Below are positions 1-6,908 of a stretch of DNA of 36,283 nucleotides, piece after piece. The notes under the pieces were generated by a model. That model saw only the letters and a list, made by a program, of their open reading frames with translations, did not search any database and was not told where the DNA came from. The stretch is taken from NCBI GenBank assembly GCA_002197525.1, contig NFUN01000033.1:1-36283 (forward strand), written 5' to 3'. Position 1 is the first letter of the stretch. Each line of letters starts with the position of its first letter. The DNA comes from Acidobacteria subdivision 13 bacterium RH2 MAG17b. GTDB taxonomy: Bacteria > Acidobacteriota > Terriglobia > UBA7540. The position numbers and the translations under genes were made by a program.

Positions 1-6
1 GACACC

Positions 7-97
7 CTGTCATTCTGAGGAGCCGAAGGCGACGAAGAATCTCGTATGTTGCTGATTCAAAATGAAAGCAGATCCTTCGCTCCGCTCAGGATGACAG
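7..97. repeat. Extragenic inverted-repeat element
   Basis: The segment begins with CTGTCATTCTGAG (7-19) and ends with CTCAGGATGACAG (85-97), its reverse complement with one mismatch. Inside the ends the similarity continues loosely: GAAGAATCT on the left against AGATCCTTCG on the right. It contains no reading frame. Repeats starting with CTGTCAT(T/C)CTGAG are common between genes in Acidobacteria and some other soil bacteria (established knowledge, recalled). It is probably a non-autonomous mobile or palindromic repeat. The left limit could lie outside the window. Confidence 0.6.
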
Positions 98-122
98 CCA
101 TTTTGCGTTTTTCAACAAACTG

Positions 123-380
123 CTAGTAACGCAGCACGCGCCCTCCTCGTCCGTATCGTTCAACGCCAAACCCCGGAACAGGCAGGGCAACAGGCCGCCT
201 CGCTATCAAACGGCGGCCGTCTCTGAACCGTCCAACCAGGACCGGAATATCGCGCCTCCTGAGGTGGTGGCGGTACGAAAAAATTACCACGTCAGTGGGG
301 TCTCGGAGTAAGACAGACGCCCTCCCGTACTTGGCTTCAGAGCACTCGCGGCTTAGGACGACTTCCGCCGCCCTTCGCAA
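123..380 (-). CDS. Hypothetical protein, 85 aa (doubtful)
   Basis: A short reading frame directly downstream of the sulfotransferase gene; its TTG start lies next to that gene's TAA stop. The predicted protein is very arginine-rich (about one residue in four) with no signal peptide, membrane segment or motif I recognise. The position would fit translational coupling to the sulfotransferase. Against it stand the rare start codon, the lack of a clear ribosome binding site and the high GC content, which favours chance open frames. It could also be the eroded remnant of a longer gene. Confidence 0.3.
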   Translation of the reverse strand: MRRAAEVVLSRECSEAKYGRASVLLRDPTDVVIFSYRHHLRRRDIPVLVGRFRDGRRLIARRPVALPVPGFGVERYGRGGRVLRY

Positions 381-381
381 A

Positions 382-1422
382 TTACCAGCGAAACATCCTC
401 TGCATCCGTGCCTTCACTTCCAACAGGAATTTTAGTGAAACCCTGCGAATTGCAAACAGCCCATCGGCGACAGCAAGCAAGTGGAGTCGGGACACCCTTC
501 GGACTTCAGCCTGTAACTGGTCACGCTCCTGGTAGAGGGCCGATATTATGATATTCCGTTCCACTATCTCGTCACGGAACCTCTCTTCGGGCACAGCGGC
601 GTTCCTCGATGCCTCGCCAACCTCTGGGCCATCAGCGGGCCACACGTTTGGGTCATAACCTAGCCTGTCGAAGTCCGCATGGTATAAGGACCATACCTTA
701 TCGGCCAGACCCTGGTTGTACTTGGCACCACCGATGGAACCGGTAGCATTGCCACGCCGAGCCACGAAGGGCTCGGCGAGTCCAAGGTGCCGCTGGAAAC
801 GACGCAGGACCTCACCCATGTCCTCCAACTTGCCGATGCAAGAAAAGTTCAACGCCCCCAGGAAAATGTGGTCAACCTGAGGGCGGAGGTGTGCATCACA
901 CTCGCGCAAAGCAGGGTTGCGCTCGATGTAGTCGACAAATTCATCGAACGCAATCAAAGATTTTTGGGCGTGGAACTCCGGAAGGCAGCCCTTGAGCTCG
1001 AGGTACAAGTCTTCCTGCCCCGGCTCGCACAGAAAAACCCTGTTCCTCCAGGCGGAAGCCAGGCGCGTATACGGATTGCGGACGACCGTCATGCGAAGGA
1101 AGTCGGGCGATTCAAGAACCTCCCTTTGGGCGCGATCGTCCAGGTCGGCCAGCGAGGGCAACGGTACGTTCTGACGAGCGTGTACAAACATATCCCGGCG
1201 GGTTACCCGCAGTCCGCCGGCAAACAATTCGATAGGCCGCGCGTTTTCCACAGTCCGTAACAGCTCTTTCATCAGCGTGCAGGCAGCCTTGGGAACCTCG
1301 AAGTACATATATCGTTTGGAAACGCTGACGAAGCTGGAATATCGGAGCCGGTCCGTAACATGGTCGGCCTTCATGCCTGGAAAATGATCGAGGATTGCCT
1401 GCACGGCGTATGGGTGCGTCAT
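382..1422 (-). CDS. Sulfotransferase family protein
   Basis: A 346-residue protein of the Sulfotransfer_2 (carbohydrate sulfotransferase-like) type, which moves sulfate from PAPS to a hydroxyl or amine, usually on a glycan. The 5'-phosphosulfate loop is visible as VPKAACTLMK at residues 43-52 and the 3'-phosphate site as RNPYTRLASAW at 115-125. The family core ends near residue 250. A polar tail of about 90 residues follows, with a basic C-terminus that includes a short hydrophobic stretch. The ATG overlaps the stop of the upstream glycosyltransferase-like gene in an ATGA arrangement, so the two are probably translated together and may build and sulfate the same surface glycan. That shared role is inference. 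The acceptor is unknown. Confidence 0.85.
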   Translation of the reverse strand: MTHPYAVQAILDHFPGMKADHVTDRLRYSSFVSVSKRYMYFEVPKAACTLMKELLRTVENARPIELFAGGLRVTRRDMFVHARQNVPLPSLADLDDRAQREVLESPDFLRMTVVRNPYTRLASAWRNRVFLCEPGQEDLYLELKGCLPEFHAQKSLIAFDEFVDYIERNPALRECDAHLRPQVDHIFLGALNFSCIGKLEDMGEVLRRFQRHLGLAEPFVARRGNATGSIGGAKYNQGLADKVWSLYHADFDRLGYDPNVWPADGPEVGEASRNAAVPEERFRDEIVERNIIISALYQERDQLQAEVRRVSRLHLLAVADGLFAIRRVSLKFLLEVKARMQRMFRW

Positions 1423-2156
1423 AACTTGCTACCGGATGCGTACTCACCGGAACCGGTCGTCGGTGGGCAGAACGGTCTGGTCGGCACCTTGCCCTCTTGT
1501 CGCAAAGGTTCGGAGTTGTCAAGGAGCCAAAGCGTCCAGCGCCGCCATTCCACCGAAACGACAGGAATCAACGCCTTTGGAATGGCGTAGTAACCTCCGT
1601 TGCAGTTCCCGAGATAGGTCTTTCCGCCACCCGCATCAACCGGAATCGTCTTTGGCAAAGTCCGCATGCCGGCGAGCCGCGCGGCTTTCTTGAGAGCGCC
1701 GAGGGATGGGTTCGCCAAATCGACAACCTTCGCCTGAAGTGCGCCACCGGCGAGAAATAGTCGAATGTCAGCGAGCACGATCGTGTCGGTATCGAGCAGC
1801 ACCGCGCCATCAATGTCGATATCCCGGAGATTTTCGAGCTGTGCGACCTTGTTGCAGTAACGCCCGTCTCCAAACCTTCTGATTTCGTGCATGTTGCAGC
1901 CGAGGTCAGTAAACAGGCGCCGAACGCGAGAATCGACTTCCGGTGTGACCTGGACATGGATGGCCTTTGGCTCCTCTACACAGTGCTCGATCAGGGAATG
2001 CGCCAGATGGTATCCCTGAAAGGCTAACTTGGGATCGGCATCAACGACGAATGAGAAGGCGGTCTTGCCGCGCGGGTGGTTCCAGGGCTGCTCGGCTGGC
2101 TCGCTTTTATGCTGCTTGCCGGGTACCAGTCGCGCCAACAGTCCAAGCCAGTGCAT
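1419..2156 (-). CDS. Glycosyltransferase-like protein, possibly C-terminally truncated
   Basis: A 245-residue protein with the features of a GT-A nucleotide-sugar transferase: an early beta strand (FSFVVDADP) and a DxD metal/sugar-nucleotide motif in LLDTDTIVLADI (Asp122, Asp124), followed by NCNGGYYAIPKAL, typical of the acceptor-side loop. The start is supported by GAGG about ten bases upstream. It overlaps the sulfotransferase by four bases. The last 20 residues (after about 225) are low-complexity and unlike the rest; the +1 frame there briefly reads ADQTVLPTDDRF. The end may therefore have been altered by an indel or deletion. The sugar donor and product are unknown. Confidence 0.68.
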   Translation of the reverse strand: MHWLGLLARLVPGKQHKSEPAEQPWNHPRGKTAFSFVVDADPKLAFQGYHLAHSLIEHCVEEPKAIHVQVTPEVDSRVRRLFTDLGCNMHEIRRFGDGRYCNKVAQLENLRDIDIDGAVLLDTDTIVLADIRLFLAGGALQAKVVDLANPSLGALKKAARLAGMRTLPKTIPVDAGGGKTYLGNCNGGYYAIPKALIPVVSVEWRRWTLWLLDNSEPLRQEGKVPTRPFCPPTTGSGEYASGSKL

Positions 2157-2313
2157 GAGCCCTGCCTCTTAGGTGTATGGTTCGTACCCTCCCCGATCTA
2201 TAGGCCAGAACAGCAGCCATGACGGGGTTCACGGCACGAACCGGCAGAATCCGCCGACAGTATTCTGTGCATGTTCAGCGGACTGTGGTCACGGGAGTTA
2301 GGTTCTCGGTCGC

Positions 2314-2386
2314 TGCGGGGGTTGGATTTGAACCAGCAACCCTTGGGTTATGGACCCGACAAGCTACCTGACCGTTCCATCCCGCG
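2314..2386 (-). pseudogene. Degenerate initiator tRNA (tRNA-fMet, CAU) copy
   Basis: The reverse strand lays out base for base like a bacterial tRNA-fMet without its 3' end: CGCGGGA acceptor arm, D loop with GGTCAGGTA, CAT anticodon, TTCAAAT T loop, CCCCGCA 3' arm, and the C1-A72 non-pair of initiators. It is damaged. Mismatches occur at 7-66 (A-C), in the D stem (A12-C23), in the anticodon stem and in the T stem. The invariant U33 is C, and no CCA follows. It is almost certainly not a working tRNA. Such copies often mark the far end of an element that integrated into the real tRNA gene. Confidence 0.75.
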
Positions 2387-2484
2387 TCGCTGATTATAGT
2401 CACTGCTGCATTGTGTTGGCAATCCACATGGAGTTACACCCTGATCCGAAAAGTGTCACTAATTATGTGAACGAGTACAACCCC

Positions 2485-2516
2485 TTGACTCGGTTAGCCT
2501 AGTATGCTAGACTAAC
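2485..2516 (+). promoter_or_regulatory. Promoter with overlapping 24-bp palindrome
   Basis: TTGACT (2485-2490) is followed after 17 bases by TAGACT (2508-2513), a reasonable sigma-70 promoter. Lying over the spacer and the -10 is a near-perfect palindrome at 2493-2516, with arms GTTAG and CTAG on the left mirrored by CTAG and CTAAC on the right around TATG. This layout is typical of a repressor operator (PadR- or BlaI-like regulators use similar A/T-rich palindromes). No regulator gene and no clear target gene follow, so the site looks orphaned. Confidence 0.45.
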
Positions 2517-2664
2517 CCCATTGTGATGAACCAGTTTCGGCAGGGCGCGAATTGCAACAAAATGCGCATTTCACCCGCCTTGCGGCTCGCCACTCTCCAA
2601 AACTTACAGAAGCCAGAAATGGCGGCTTTGAAAAAAACAAAAGATGTTATTTTTGGAGGGGGTT

Positions 2665-3016
2665 AACGGGGAAGTGATTGAAAATAAAAGGCCGAAAAAA
2701 ATACGAACCGGAATTCAACGGAGAATGGCAGCTTCAACAACAGGACATCACAGGCTAAGCGATTGATAATAAGCAACATCAAGACATTATTAGAAAGCGG
2801 CAGCGAACGCGCTCAACGGGGAAGTTGTTGAAAATGCAGGTGATGGACGGAGCCCGTTCTACGCCCTCCCAACCCCCGAAAAAAGGGTTGTTTGGCCCCG
2901 CGACTTTTGCATCAGTGCTGGCGCAATGCACCCGGAACGAGCGCCGTCAACACGCTCATTGATAGTGGTACAGTTTGCCGGTGCGCCGCTCTATGAGCGG
3001 CGAAATGGTTGAAAGG
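2665..3016. repeat. Three diverged copies of a short direct repeat
   Basis: Copies begin at 2665 (AACGGGGAAGTGATTGAAAA), 2815 (AACGGGGAAGTTGTTGAAAA) and 2995 (GAGCGGCGAAATGGTTGAAA). The first two differ at two of 20 positions and lie exactly 150 bases apart; the third is 180 bases further on and more diverged. After the second and third copies a looser match continues (GGAG-CCG-TCTACG-CCT). Their function is unknown. They may be remnants of a decayed tandem unit or binding sites. Confidence 0.4.
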
Positions 3017-3191
3017 TCGGAGGCCGCTGGTCTACGACCTGCGCACCAGCGACCAAACTGAGACACTACCCTGAATTCGGTTCTTTTGGGATTGACCGTA
3101 ATTTGAGGTATGATGTCCGGCTGTGAAAAGACTGGCTTGAGTTCTGTATTGTGGAACTATTCGATCCCACTCTCTTGGAGGCGCATTAACC

Positions 3192-4190
3192 ATGAAACTT
3201 GTCACTTATGAGTCCGGCAGGCAACTGCGGACTGGCGTGGTGGAAGGCAAAAACGTGGTAGACGTGAAGGCGGCTATTGACCTTATCCGGGCGCGGCGCG
3301 GGCCGCGCGGCTTATATAGCGAATCAAAATTCAAACAGGCGGCTGCGCTGCTCGCCGAATCCGGCGCGGCGCCGCGGGATATGATTGCGTTGCTTGGCCA
3401 CGATGAAGCATGGCTCAAAGCGTTGGCCGTTGCCGCCCGGGGACTGGCGCGCGAGATGGGCCAAGCAAAATCCGGCAAAAAGTCCGCTGCGGGCGCTGAT
3501 GGAGCGGTGCTACCGCTCGGATCCGTCCGCCTCCGGGCGCCCATCACCCGCCCCGGCAAGACCACGTGCGTGGGATTGAACTATGCCGACCACGCCAAGG
3601 AGCAGGGCGAAGCCCTTCCTGCATCTCCCATCTTCTTTCTCAAGTCTTCAAACACGATCATCGGCCCTGGAGACGCTATCCAGCTTCCGCCGAACTCGGT
3701 GCAGAACGACTACGAAGCGGAATTCGCCGTGGTCATCGGCAAAGGCGGCCGCCGCATTCCAGAAGAAAAAGCCTGGGAGCACATCGCCGGCTACATGGTG
3801 GTGAATGACGTAACCGCGCGCGACATGCAGACCGGCGACAGGCAGTGGTTCCGGGGAAAAAGCTGTGACACGTTCGCTCCGACGGGACCGTGGATCGTCA
3901 CCAAGGATGAAGTGCCCGATCCGCACAATCTGCGCATCTCGCTCACGCTCAACGGCGCGACGATGCAGGATTCGAACACGTCGAATCTGATCTTCAAAGT
4001 GCCGTTCCTCGTGAGCCACCTCTCCCAGTCCCTCACTTGGGAACCGGGCGACGTAATCTCCACTGGCACGCCGCCGGGCGTGGGCGTCTCCCGCAAGCCG
4101 CAGGTTTTTTTGAAAGCTGGTGATACGGTCAGCGTCACGGTGGAGCGGCTGGGAACGCTTACGAATCCCGTCATCGGGCCAGACGAATAA
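3192..4190 (+). CDS. Fumarylacetoacetate hydrolase family protein
   Basis: A 332-residue enzyme of the FAH/MhpD superfamily, which cleaves or hydrates beta-diketo or 2-oxo acids in aromatic and sugar-acid breakdown. The N-terminal 115 residues form the variable cap. The catalytic fold follows with VGLNYADHAKEQG (His134), the metal-binding carboxylates in NDYEAEFAVVIGK (Glu175, Glu177), and NDVTARD (Asp206). A good ribosome binding site, GGAGG, lies about ten bases before the ATG. The closest functional classes are 2-hydroxyhepta-2,4-diene-1,7-dioate isomerase or a 2-keto-3-deoxy-acid (ureidoglycolate lyase-like) enzyme. The exact substrate cannot be read from sequence. It stands alone, with no pathway partners beside it. 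Confidence 0.9.
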   Translation: MKLVTYESGRQLRTGVVEGKNVVDVKAAIDLIRARRGPRGLYSESKFKQAAALLAESGAAPRDMIALLGHDEAWLKALAVAARGLAREMGQAKSGKKSAAGADGAVLPLGSVRLRAPITRPGKTTCVGLNYADHAKEQGEALPASPIFFLKSSNTIIGPGDAIQLPPNSVQNDYEAEFAVVIGKGGRRIPEEKAWEHIAGYMVVNDVTARDMQTGDRQWFRGKSCDTFAPTGPWIVTKDEVPDPHNLRISLTLNGATMQDSNTSNLIFKVPFLVSHLSQSLTWEPGDVISTGTPPGVGVSRKPQVFLKAGDTVSVTVERLGTLTNPVIGPDE

Positions 4191-4273
4191 TCGCCAGGAC
4201 GCTATAATCCAAGAGGGTCCGGAGCGGCCAGGCGCTGTCAAAATTAGCCGCACATTCCGGTGTGAGAAGCGGC

Positions 4274-4342
4274 TGTAGCGGCGGTCTGTGACCACCGGTC
4301 TTTATTTTTCAATAGCTTCGGCGCTCATAGAGCGCCGCTACA
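4274..4342. repeat. Three-way-junction extragenic repeat, copy A
   Basis: The 69 bases fold as a cloverleaf without loose ends. The outer stem is TGTAGC (4274-4279) with GCTACA (4337-4342). Arm 1 is GGCGGTC-TGT-GACCACC (4280-4296, one mismatch) and arm 2 is GGCGCTC-ATA-GAGCGCC (4320-4336, perfect), with a T-rich linker between them. It lies in the 219-base gap between the hydrolase and atpZ. The same architecture with other bases occurs at 24873-24929 and, partly, at 30296-30345. The gap also carries a TATAAT at about 4203. Confidence 0.6.
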
Positions 4343-4409
4343 ACTCAAAAACGGCAGTTGTCACACAGACTCTGAAGCCCAAGCTTGGCATCGCATTCTG
4401 CTGGGCCGC

Positions 4410-4703
4410 GTGGCGTCGTTGTTCGCCGCCTTACACGGAGCGTATGTGCCATTCCGCAGGAAAAATCCGGATGACCCATGGGCCCGGGCTCTCTTTTACG
4501 CCAGCCTCGGGTCCATCGTTCCGGCCGGCGCGGTTGCGGGATACTTTATCGGCCTGTTTCTGGATCGCCACCTCCACACCGGCGCCGTGCTCTCAATCGT
4601 AGGCATTTTCGCCGGTACGGCAGCGGGCATTGTGGAGGTTATTCAGTTGATCACAAGGACAGAGAAGAATGCAGGAAAGCGAAGAGACGACGGCGCAAAT
4701 TGA
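4410..4703 (+). CDS. atpZ: ATP synthase accessory protein AtpZ
   Basis: A 97-residue membrane protein of the AtpZ/AtpI (putative F0F1-ATPase subunit) family. Two hydrophobic segments lie at about 29-51 and 57-80, separated by the short loop FLDRHLHTG, with the family-typical FRRKNPDDPWARAL just before the first. AtpZ forms a small inner-membrane complex with AtpI thought to help c-ring assembly or Mg2+ supply. The GTG at 4410 gives the full family length, but no strong ribosome binding site is visible and a later start is possible. Its end overlaps the start of atpI by 35 bases, as expected for a coupled pair. Confidence 0.8.
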   Translation: MASLFAALHGAYVPFRRKNPDDPWARALFYASLGSIVPAGAVAGYFIGLFLDRHLHTGAVLSIVGIFAGTAAGIVEVIQLITRTEKNAGKRRDDGAN

Positions 4704-5079
4704 GCGCCGCCTGCTCCGCTGGATGATCATTCTGGGCGTGGCCTCAACCTTGGGCGTGGCAATAGCGATGCCCGGTAAATTCGCAGGCGGGGTCGCTTTA
4801 GGCGAAGCCATTGCTATCGTAGGGTACGTTTGGCTGCTGGACACCATGGCAGCCGTCCTCAACGCCGAAACGGCGCGCATTACAAAAAAGCTGGTCTTCA
4901 AACTCATCTTACGCTATCCTATTCCGTTAGGCGCGTTGTACCTTTTCTACCGTACAAAATGGTTGCCCGTAGGGGCCGTGCTCGCTGGACTTTTTGTTCC
5001 TCTGGCAGGCGGCGTGGTTGAATGCCTGTATCAAGTGGTGAGGATGGTGCAATCGCACCGCCCCTCCGCTCTGCGGTAA
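4669..5079 (+). CDS. atpI: ATP synthase subunit I
   Basis: A 136-residue protein with four hydrophobic segments (about 17-33, 40-60, 74-92 and 98-118), matching ATP synthase protein I, the small assembly protein encoded ahead of subunit a. The start is the ATG preceded by AGGACAGAGAAGA, and it overlaps atpZ by 35 bases. The protein is poorly conserved between phyla, so recognition rests on size, membrane topology and position before atpB. The next gene follows only after 304 bases, unusual for this operon. Confidence 0.75.
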   Translation: MQESEETTAQIERRLLRWMIILGVASTLGVAIAMPGKFAGGVALGEAIAIVGYVWLLDTMAAVLNAETARITKKLVFKLILRYPIPLGALYLFYRTKWLPVGAVLAGLFVPLAGGVVECLYQVVRMVQSHRPSALR

Positions 5080-5383
5080 ATTCAAAAGTTTTTGTGAGCC
5101 GGGATGCTATATCAACCCGAATACGCGCGCTAGACATTTTGGTCTGTCAAACATGTGCTAAATGGGTCAATTTTTCCGCGCCCTCTCACCCTAACCCCGC
5201 ATAGCGGGACGGGTAAGGGGCAACGGCTCGGCTTGAGGCGAAGTCCCATTAGTGTCGTGCCGTAAAAAGTTCACACCAAAACGTACTGCCAAACGCCGTT
5301 GGCGCCATACCGGCTAGGTAATTTTATTAGGCTACCAGTTGAGGGCTACTGGAATAGCTCGGAATTAGCAATCGAGTAATCAG
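5080..5383. repeat. atpI-atpB gap with an extragenic palindromic repeat
   Basis: No gene is visible. At 5181-5220 lies a nested palindrome: CCCTCTCACCC (5181-5191) pairs imperfectly with GGGTAAGGGG (5211-5220) around an inner CCCGC-ATA-GCGGG hairpin (5196-5208). It is followed by GGCTTGAGGCGAAGTC and then TTAG. The same unit, larger, precedes lpxD at 26081-26187. No strong promoter is obvious before atpB. Confidence 0.55.
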
Positions 5384-6118
5384 ATGGAACATTCGTTCTG
5401 GTTTGCAACATTATTGAACAAGTTGTTTGGTGGCGCGGTCACTTTGCTTTTGGTCAAGCTCGGCCTGCCGCCCATTCACCCTTCGCACCCGATCCCCAAC
5501 TATGTTGCAGAGGAAGTTTTGGTCGGCTTAATCATCGTTGTTGGCGCCTTGATTTTGCGCTCGTCGTTGTCAGTGGAAAAACCTGGCAAATTCCAACTGC
5601 TGATGGAACTGGTGGTTGAATTCACGCAGAACATGGCCGACGAAGTCGTCGGCGAAGGCGGCCGCCCCTACGTTGCGCTCGTTGGCACGCTGGGTATCTT
5701 CATTGCGTTATGCAACCTCATGGGCTTGATTCCTACGCTCGATAGCCCCACGGCCCACGGCGCCGTGCCCCTGGGATGCGCGGTCGTCGTCTTCGCTCAC
5801 TACAACTATCAGGGCATTCGCCATCACGGCCTGTTGGGTTACTTGAAGCACCTCTGCGGCCCGATGCTGGCTATTGCCATCCTCATGTTTCCGGTCGAAG
5901 TGTTTAGTAATGTTCTGCGATTGCTTTCGCTCAGCGTCCGTCTATGGGCCAACATGCTGGTGGGGGGAATGCTGGAGAACATTTCCACTAACTTGATCCC
6001 CATCGCTCTGCCGGCAATCTTCATGGCCCTGCACGCTTTCGAATCGCTTTTGCAGGCTTATATTTTCATGATTCTGCCCCTGCTTTACATCAGCCTGGCC
6101 ACGGCGGAGGAACATTAA
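5384..6118 (+). CDS. atpB: ATP synthase F0 subunit a
   Basis: A 244-residue integral membrane protein that forms the proton half-channels facing the c ring. The essential stator arginine is visible as Arg186 in LSVRLWANM, the local form of the SLRLxGN signature, in the long hydrophobic hairpin. The N-terminal part carries LPPIHPSHPIPNYVAEEVLVG, usual for subunit a, and the last segment ends with LLYISLATAEEH. Length is normal. The ATG is preceded only by a weak ribosome binding site. atpE follows after 186 bases with two hairpins between. Confidence 0.95.
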   Translation: MEHSFWFATLLNKLFGGAVTLLLVKLGLPPIHPSHPIPNYVAEEVLVGLIIVVGALILRSSLSVEKPGKFQLLMELVVEFTQNMADEVVGEGGRPYVALVGTLGIFIALCNLMGLIPTLDSPTAHGAVPLGCAVVVFAHYNYQGIRHHGLLGYLKHLCGPMLAIAILMFPVEVFSNVLRLLSLSVRLWANMLVGGMLENISTNLIPIALPAIFMALHAFESLLQAYIFMILPLLYISLATAEEH

Positions 6119-6180
6119 GGTTTGGCTTGAGGATGGAATTAAACTTGCCGGTTGGCTTCCTAACTAACTAAGCGCGACCG

Positions 6181-6227
6181 GGACCAGCGCCCGAATAGCA
6201 TCAGGTAGGACAACCGGGCGCTAGTCC
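6181..6227 (+). promoter_or_regulatory. Stem-loop between atpB and atpE
   Basis: GGACCAGCGCCCG (6181-6193) pairs with CGGGCGCTAGTCC (6215-6227), a 13-bp stem with one mismatch and a 21-base loop. There is no T-run, so a terminator is unlikely. A structure here could stabilise or mark a processing point in the atpB-atpE message, which would help the c subunit to be made in excess. Confidence 0.45.
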
Positions 6228-6261
6228 CTGAATAATGCGGAATGTTATCAGCTCAGTCAGC

Positions 6262-6288
6262 GCTTCTCATCCTTGCGGCATGAGAAGC
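6262..6288 (+). promoter_or_regulatory. Stem-loop abutting the atpE ribosome binding site
   Basis: GCTTCTCAT (6262-6270) is perfectly complementary to ATGAGAAGC (6280-6288), with a nine-base loop. The stem ends two bases before the strong ribosome binding site AAGGAG (6291-6296). The location suggests control of atpE translation or message stability. Confidence 0.5.
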
Positions 6289-6304
6289 TAAAGGAGAATG
6301 AAAA

Positions 6305-6622
6305 GTGCGACAGAAGATTGTTTTGTTTTTGACGGGACTCGCGGGCCTCTTCCTGGCCGTCCCAGCCTTTGCGCAGAGCGCAGGGCCTGCTGCTTCGGGT
6401 GGTGGAACGGATCTCGGTCCCATCGCCGCGGGCATCGGCATGGCCATCGCTGCCGGACTCTGTGGTATTGCACAAGGAAAGGCCGCGGCCAGCGCTTGTG
6501 AGGGAGTGGCTCGCAATCCGGGAGCGCGGCCCGCCATATTTCTTTTTATGATTTTGGGGTTGATCTTCATTGAATCGCTGGCGCTGTATACGTTCGCGAT
6601 CATCATCATCAAGGTCCACTAG
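6305..6622 (+). CDS. atpE: ATP synthase F0 subunit c with signal peptide
   Basis: A 105-residue proteolipid. The first 24 residues form a signal peptide ending AFAQ, an addition seen in c subunits of some phyla. The mature part is the classical hairpin: a glycine/alanine-rich helix at about 39-65, a polar loop with ARNPG (Arg70), and a second helix with the ion-binding Glu90 in LIFIESLALYTF. Gln57 in helix 1 and Ser91 occupy positions used by sodium-coupled rings, but the third ligand (Thr) is Leu92, so proton use is still more likely. The GTG start lies eight bases after AAGGAG. No b, delta, alpha, gamma, beta or epsilon gene follows. Confidence 0.93.
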   Translation: MRQKIVLFLTGLAGLFLAVPAFAQSAGPAASGGGTDLGPIAAGIGMAIAAGLCGIAQGKAAASACEGVARNPGARPAIFLFMILGLIFIESLALYTFAIIIIKVH

Positions 6623-6908
6623 GCTGAGAGCAGGAAGCGCAGGAAAGATGGGCCTCTTTCCTGCGCTAAGGCGCTCGTTCCTCCAGCGCTTATTAATGGC
6701 CGCAAAATATAGCGCAGATCATGCCTCGGGTGCGGCGGCCTCTGGCCGCCGTCATCCCCGCGCTCAAAGAACGCCGTTCCAGCAAAGGCGCCGCGCTTTG
6801 TTTTGCGAAAGTTAGCTAGTAAACTAGCCATTGGGTTCACTCAACCGGCTAGACTCAGGGGCGGCCGCTGCGGTCCGGGGTGCGAGAAAGCGTGACGAAA
6901 CCCAGCGA
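6623..6908. other. Intergenic region with a GC-rich palindrome
   Basis: No gene is visible. A perfect hairpin, GGCGGCC-TCT-GGCCGCC, lies at 6734-6750. The following GCGCTCAAAGAACG recurs as GCGCTCAGAGAACG near 30750, behind a similar GGCCTCTGGCC. This suggests another, more decayed extragenic repeat family. The frame of the downstream transporter is open through the end of this region but is probably not translated there. Confidence 0.4.

Larger units (their letters stand above)
2387..3191. other. Gene-poor 800-base region
   Basis: No convincing coding region. The longest tempting frame is 2526-2666 (+), 46 codons just behind the promoter-like site at 2485, but it has no ribosome binding site and no recognisable motif. 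The stretch also holds three diverged copies of a 21-base repeat and a perfect 8-bp hairpin with a TAT loop at 2984-3002 that has no T-run, so it is not a standard terminator. A -10-like TATGAT lies at about 3108, upstream of the hydrolase gene. An untranslated RNA is possible but not shown. Confidence 0.5.

Noticed and set aside
1440-1500. A frameshift in the glycosyltransferase-like gene that would extend it in another frame.
   Set aside because: The alternative frame stops after about 13 residues, and the existing frame ends in a neat ATGA overlap with the next gene, so a simple frameshift does not lengthen the protein. The odd tail is noted in the gene entry only.
2526-2666. A 46-codon gene behind the orphan promoter.
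   Set aside because: It has no ribosome binding site, no recognisable motif and no second evidence of coding; kept only as a remark.
6831-6908. An N-terminal extension of the MFS transporter.
   Set aside because: The 26 extra residues are polar and arginine-rich and no ribosome binding site precedes them; transporters of this type start just before the first membrane segment, as from 6909.
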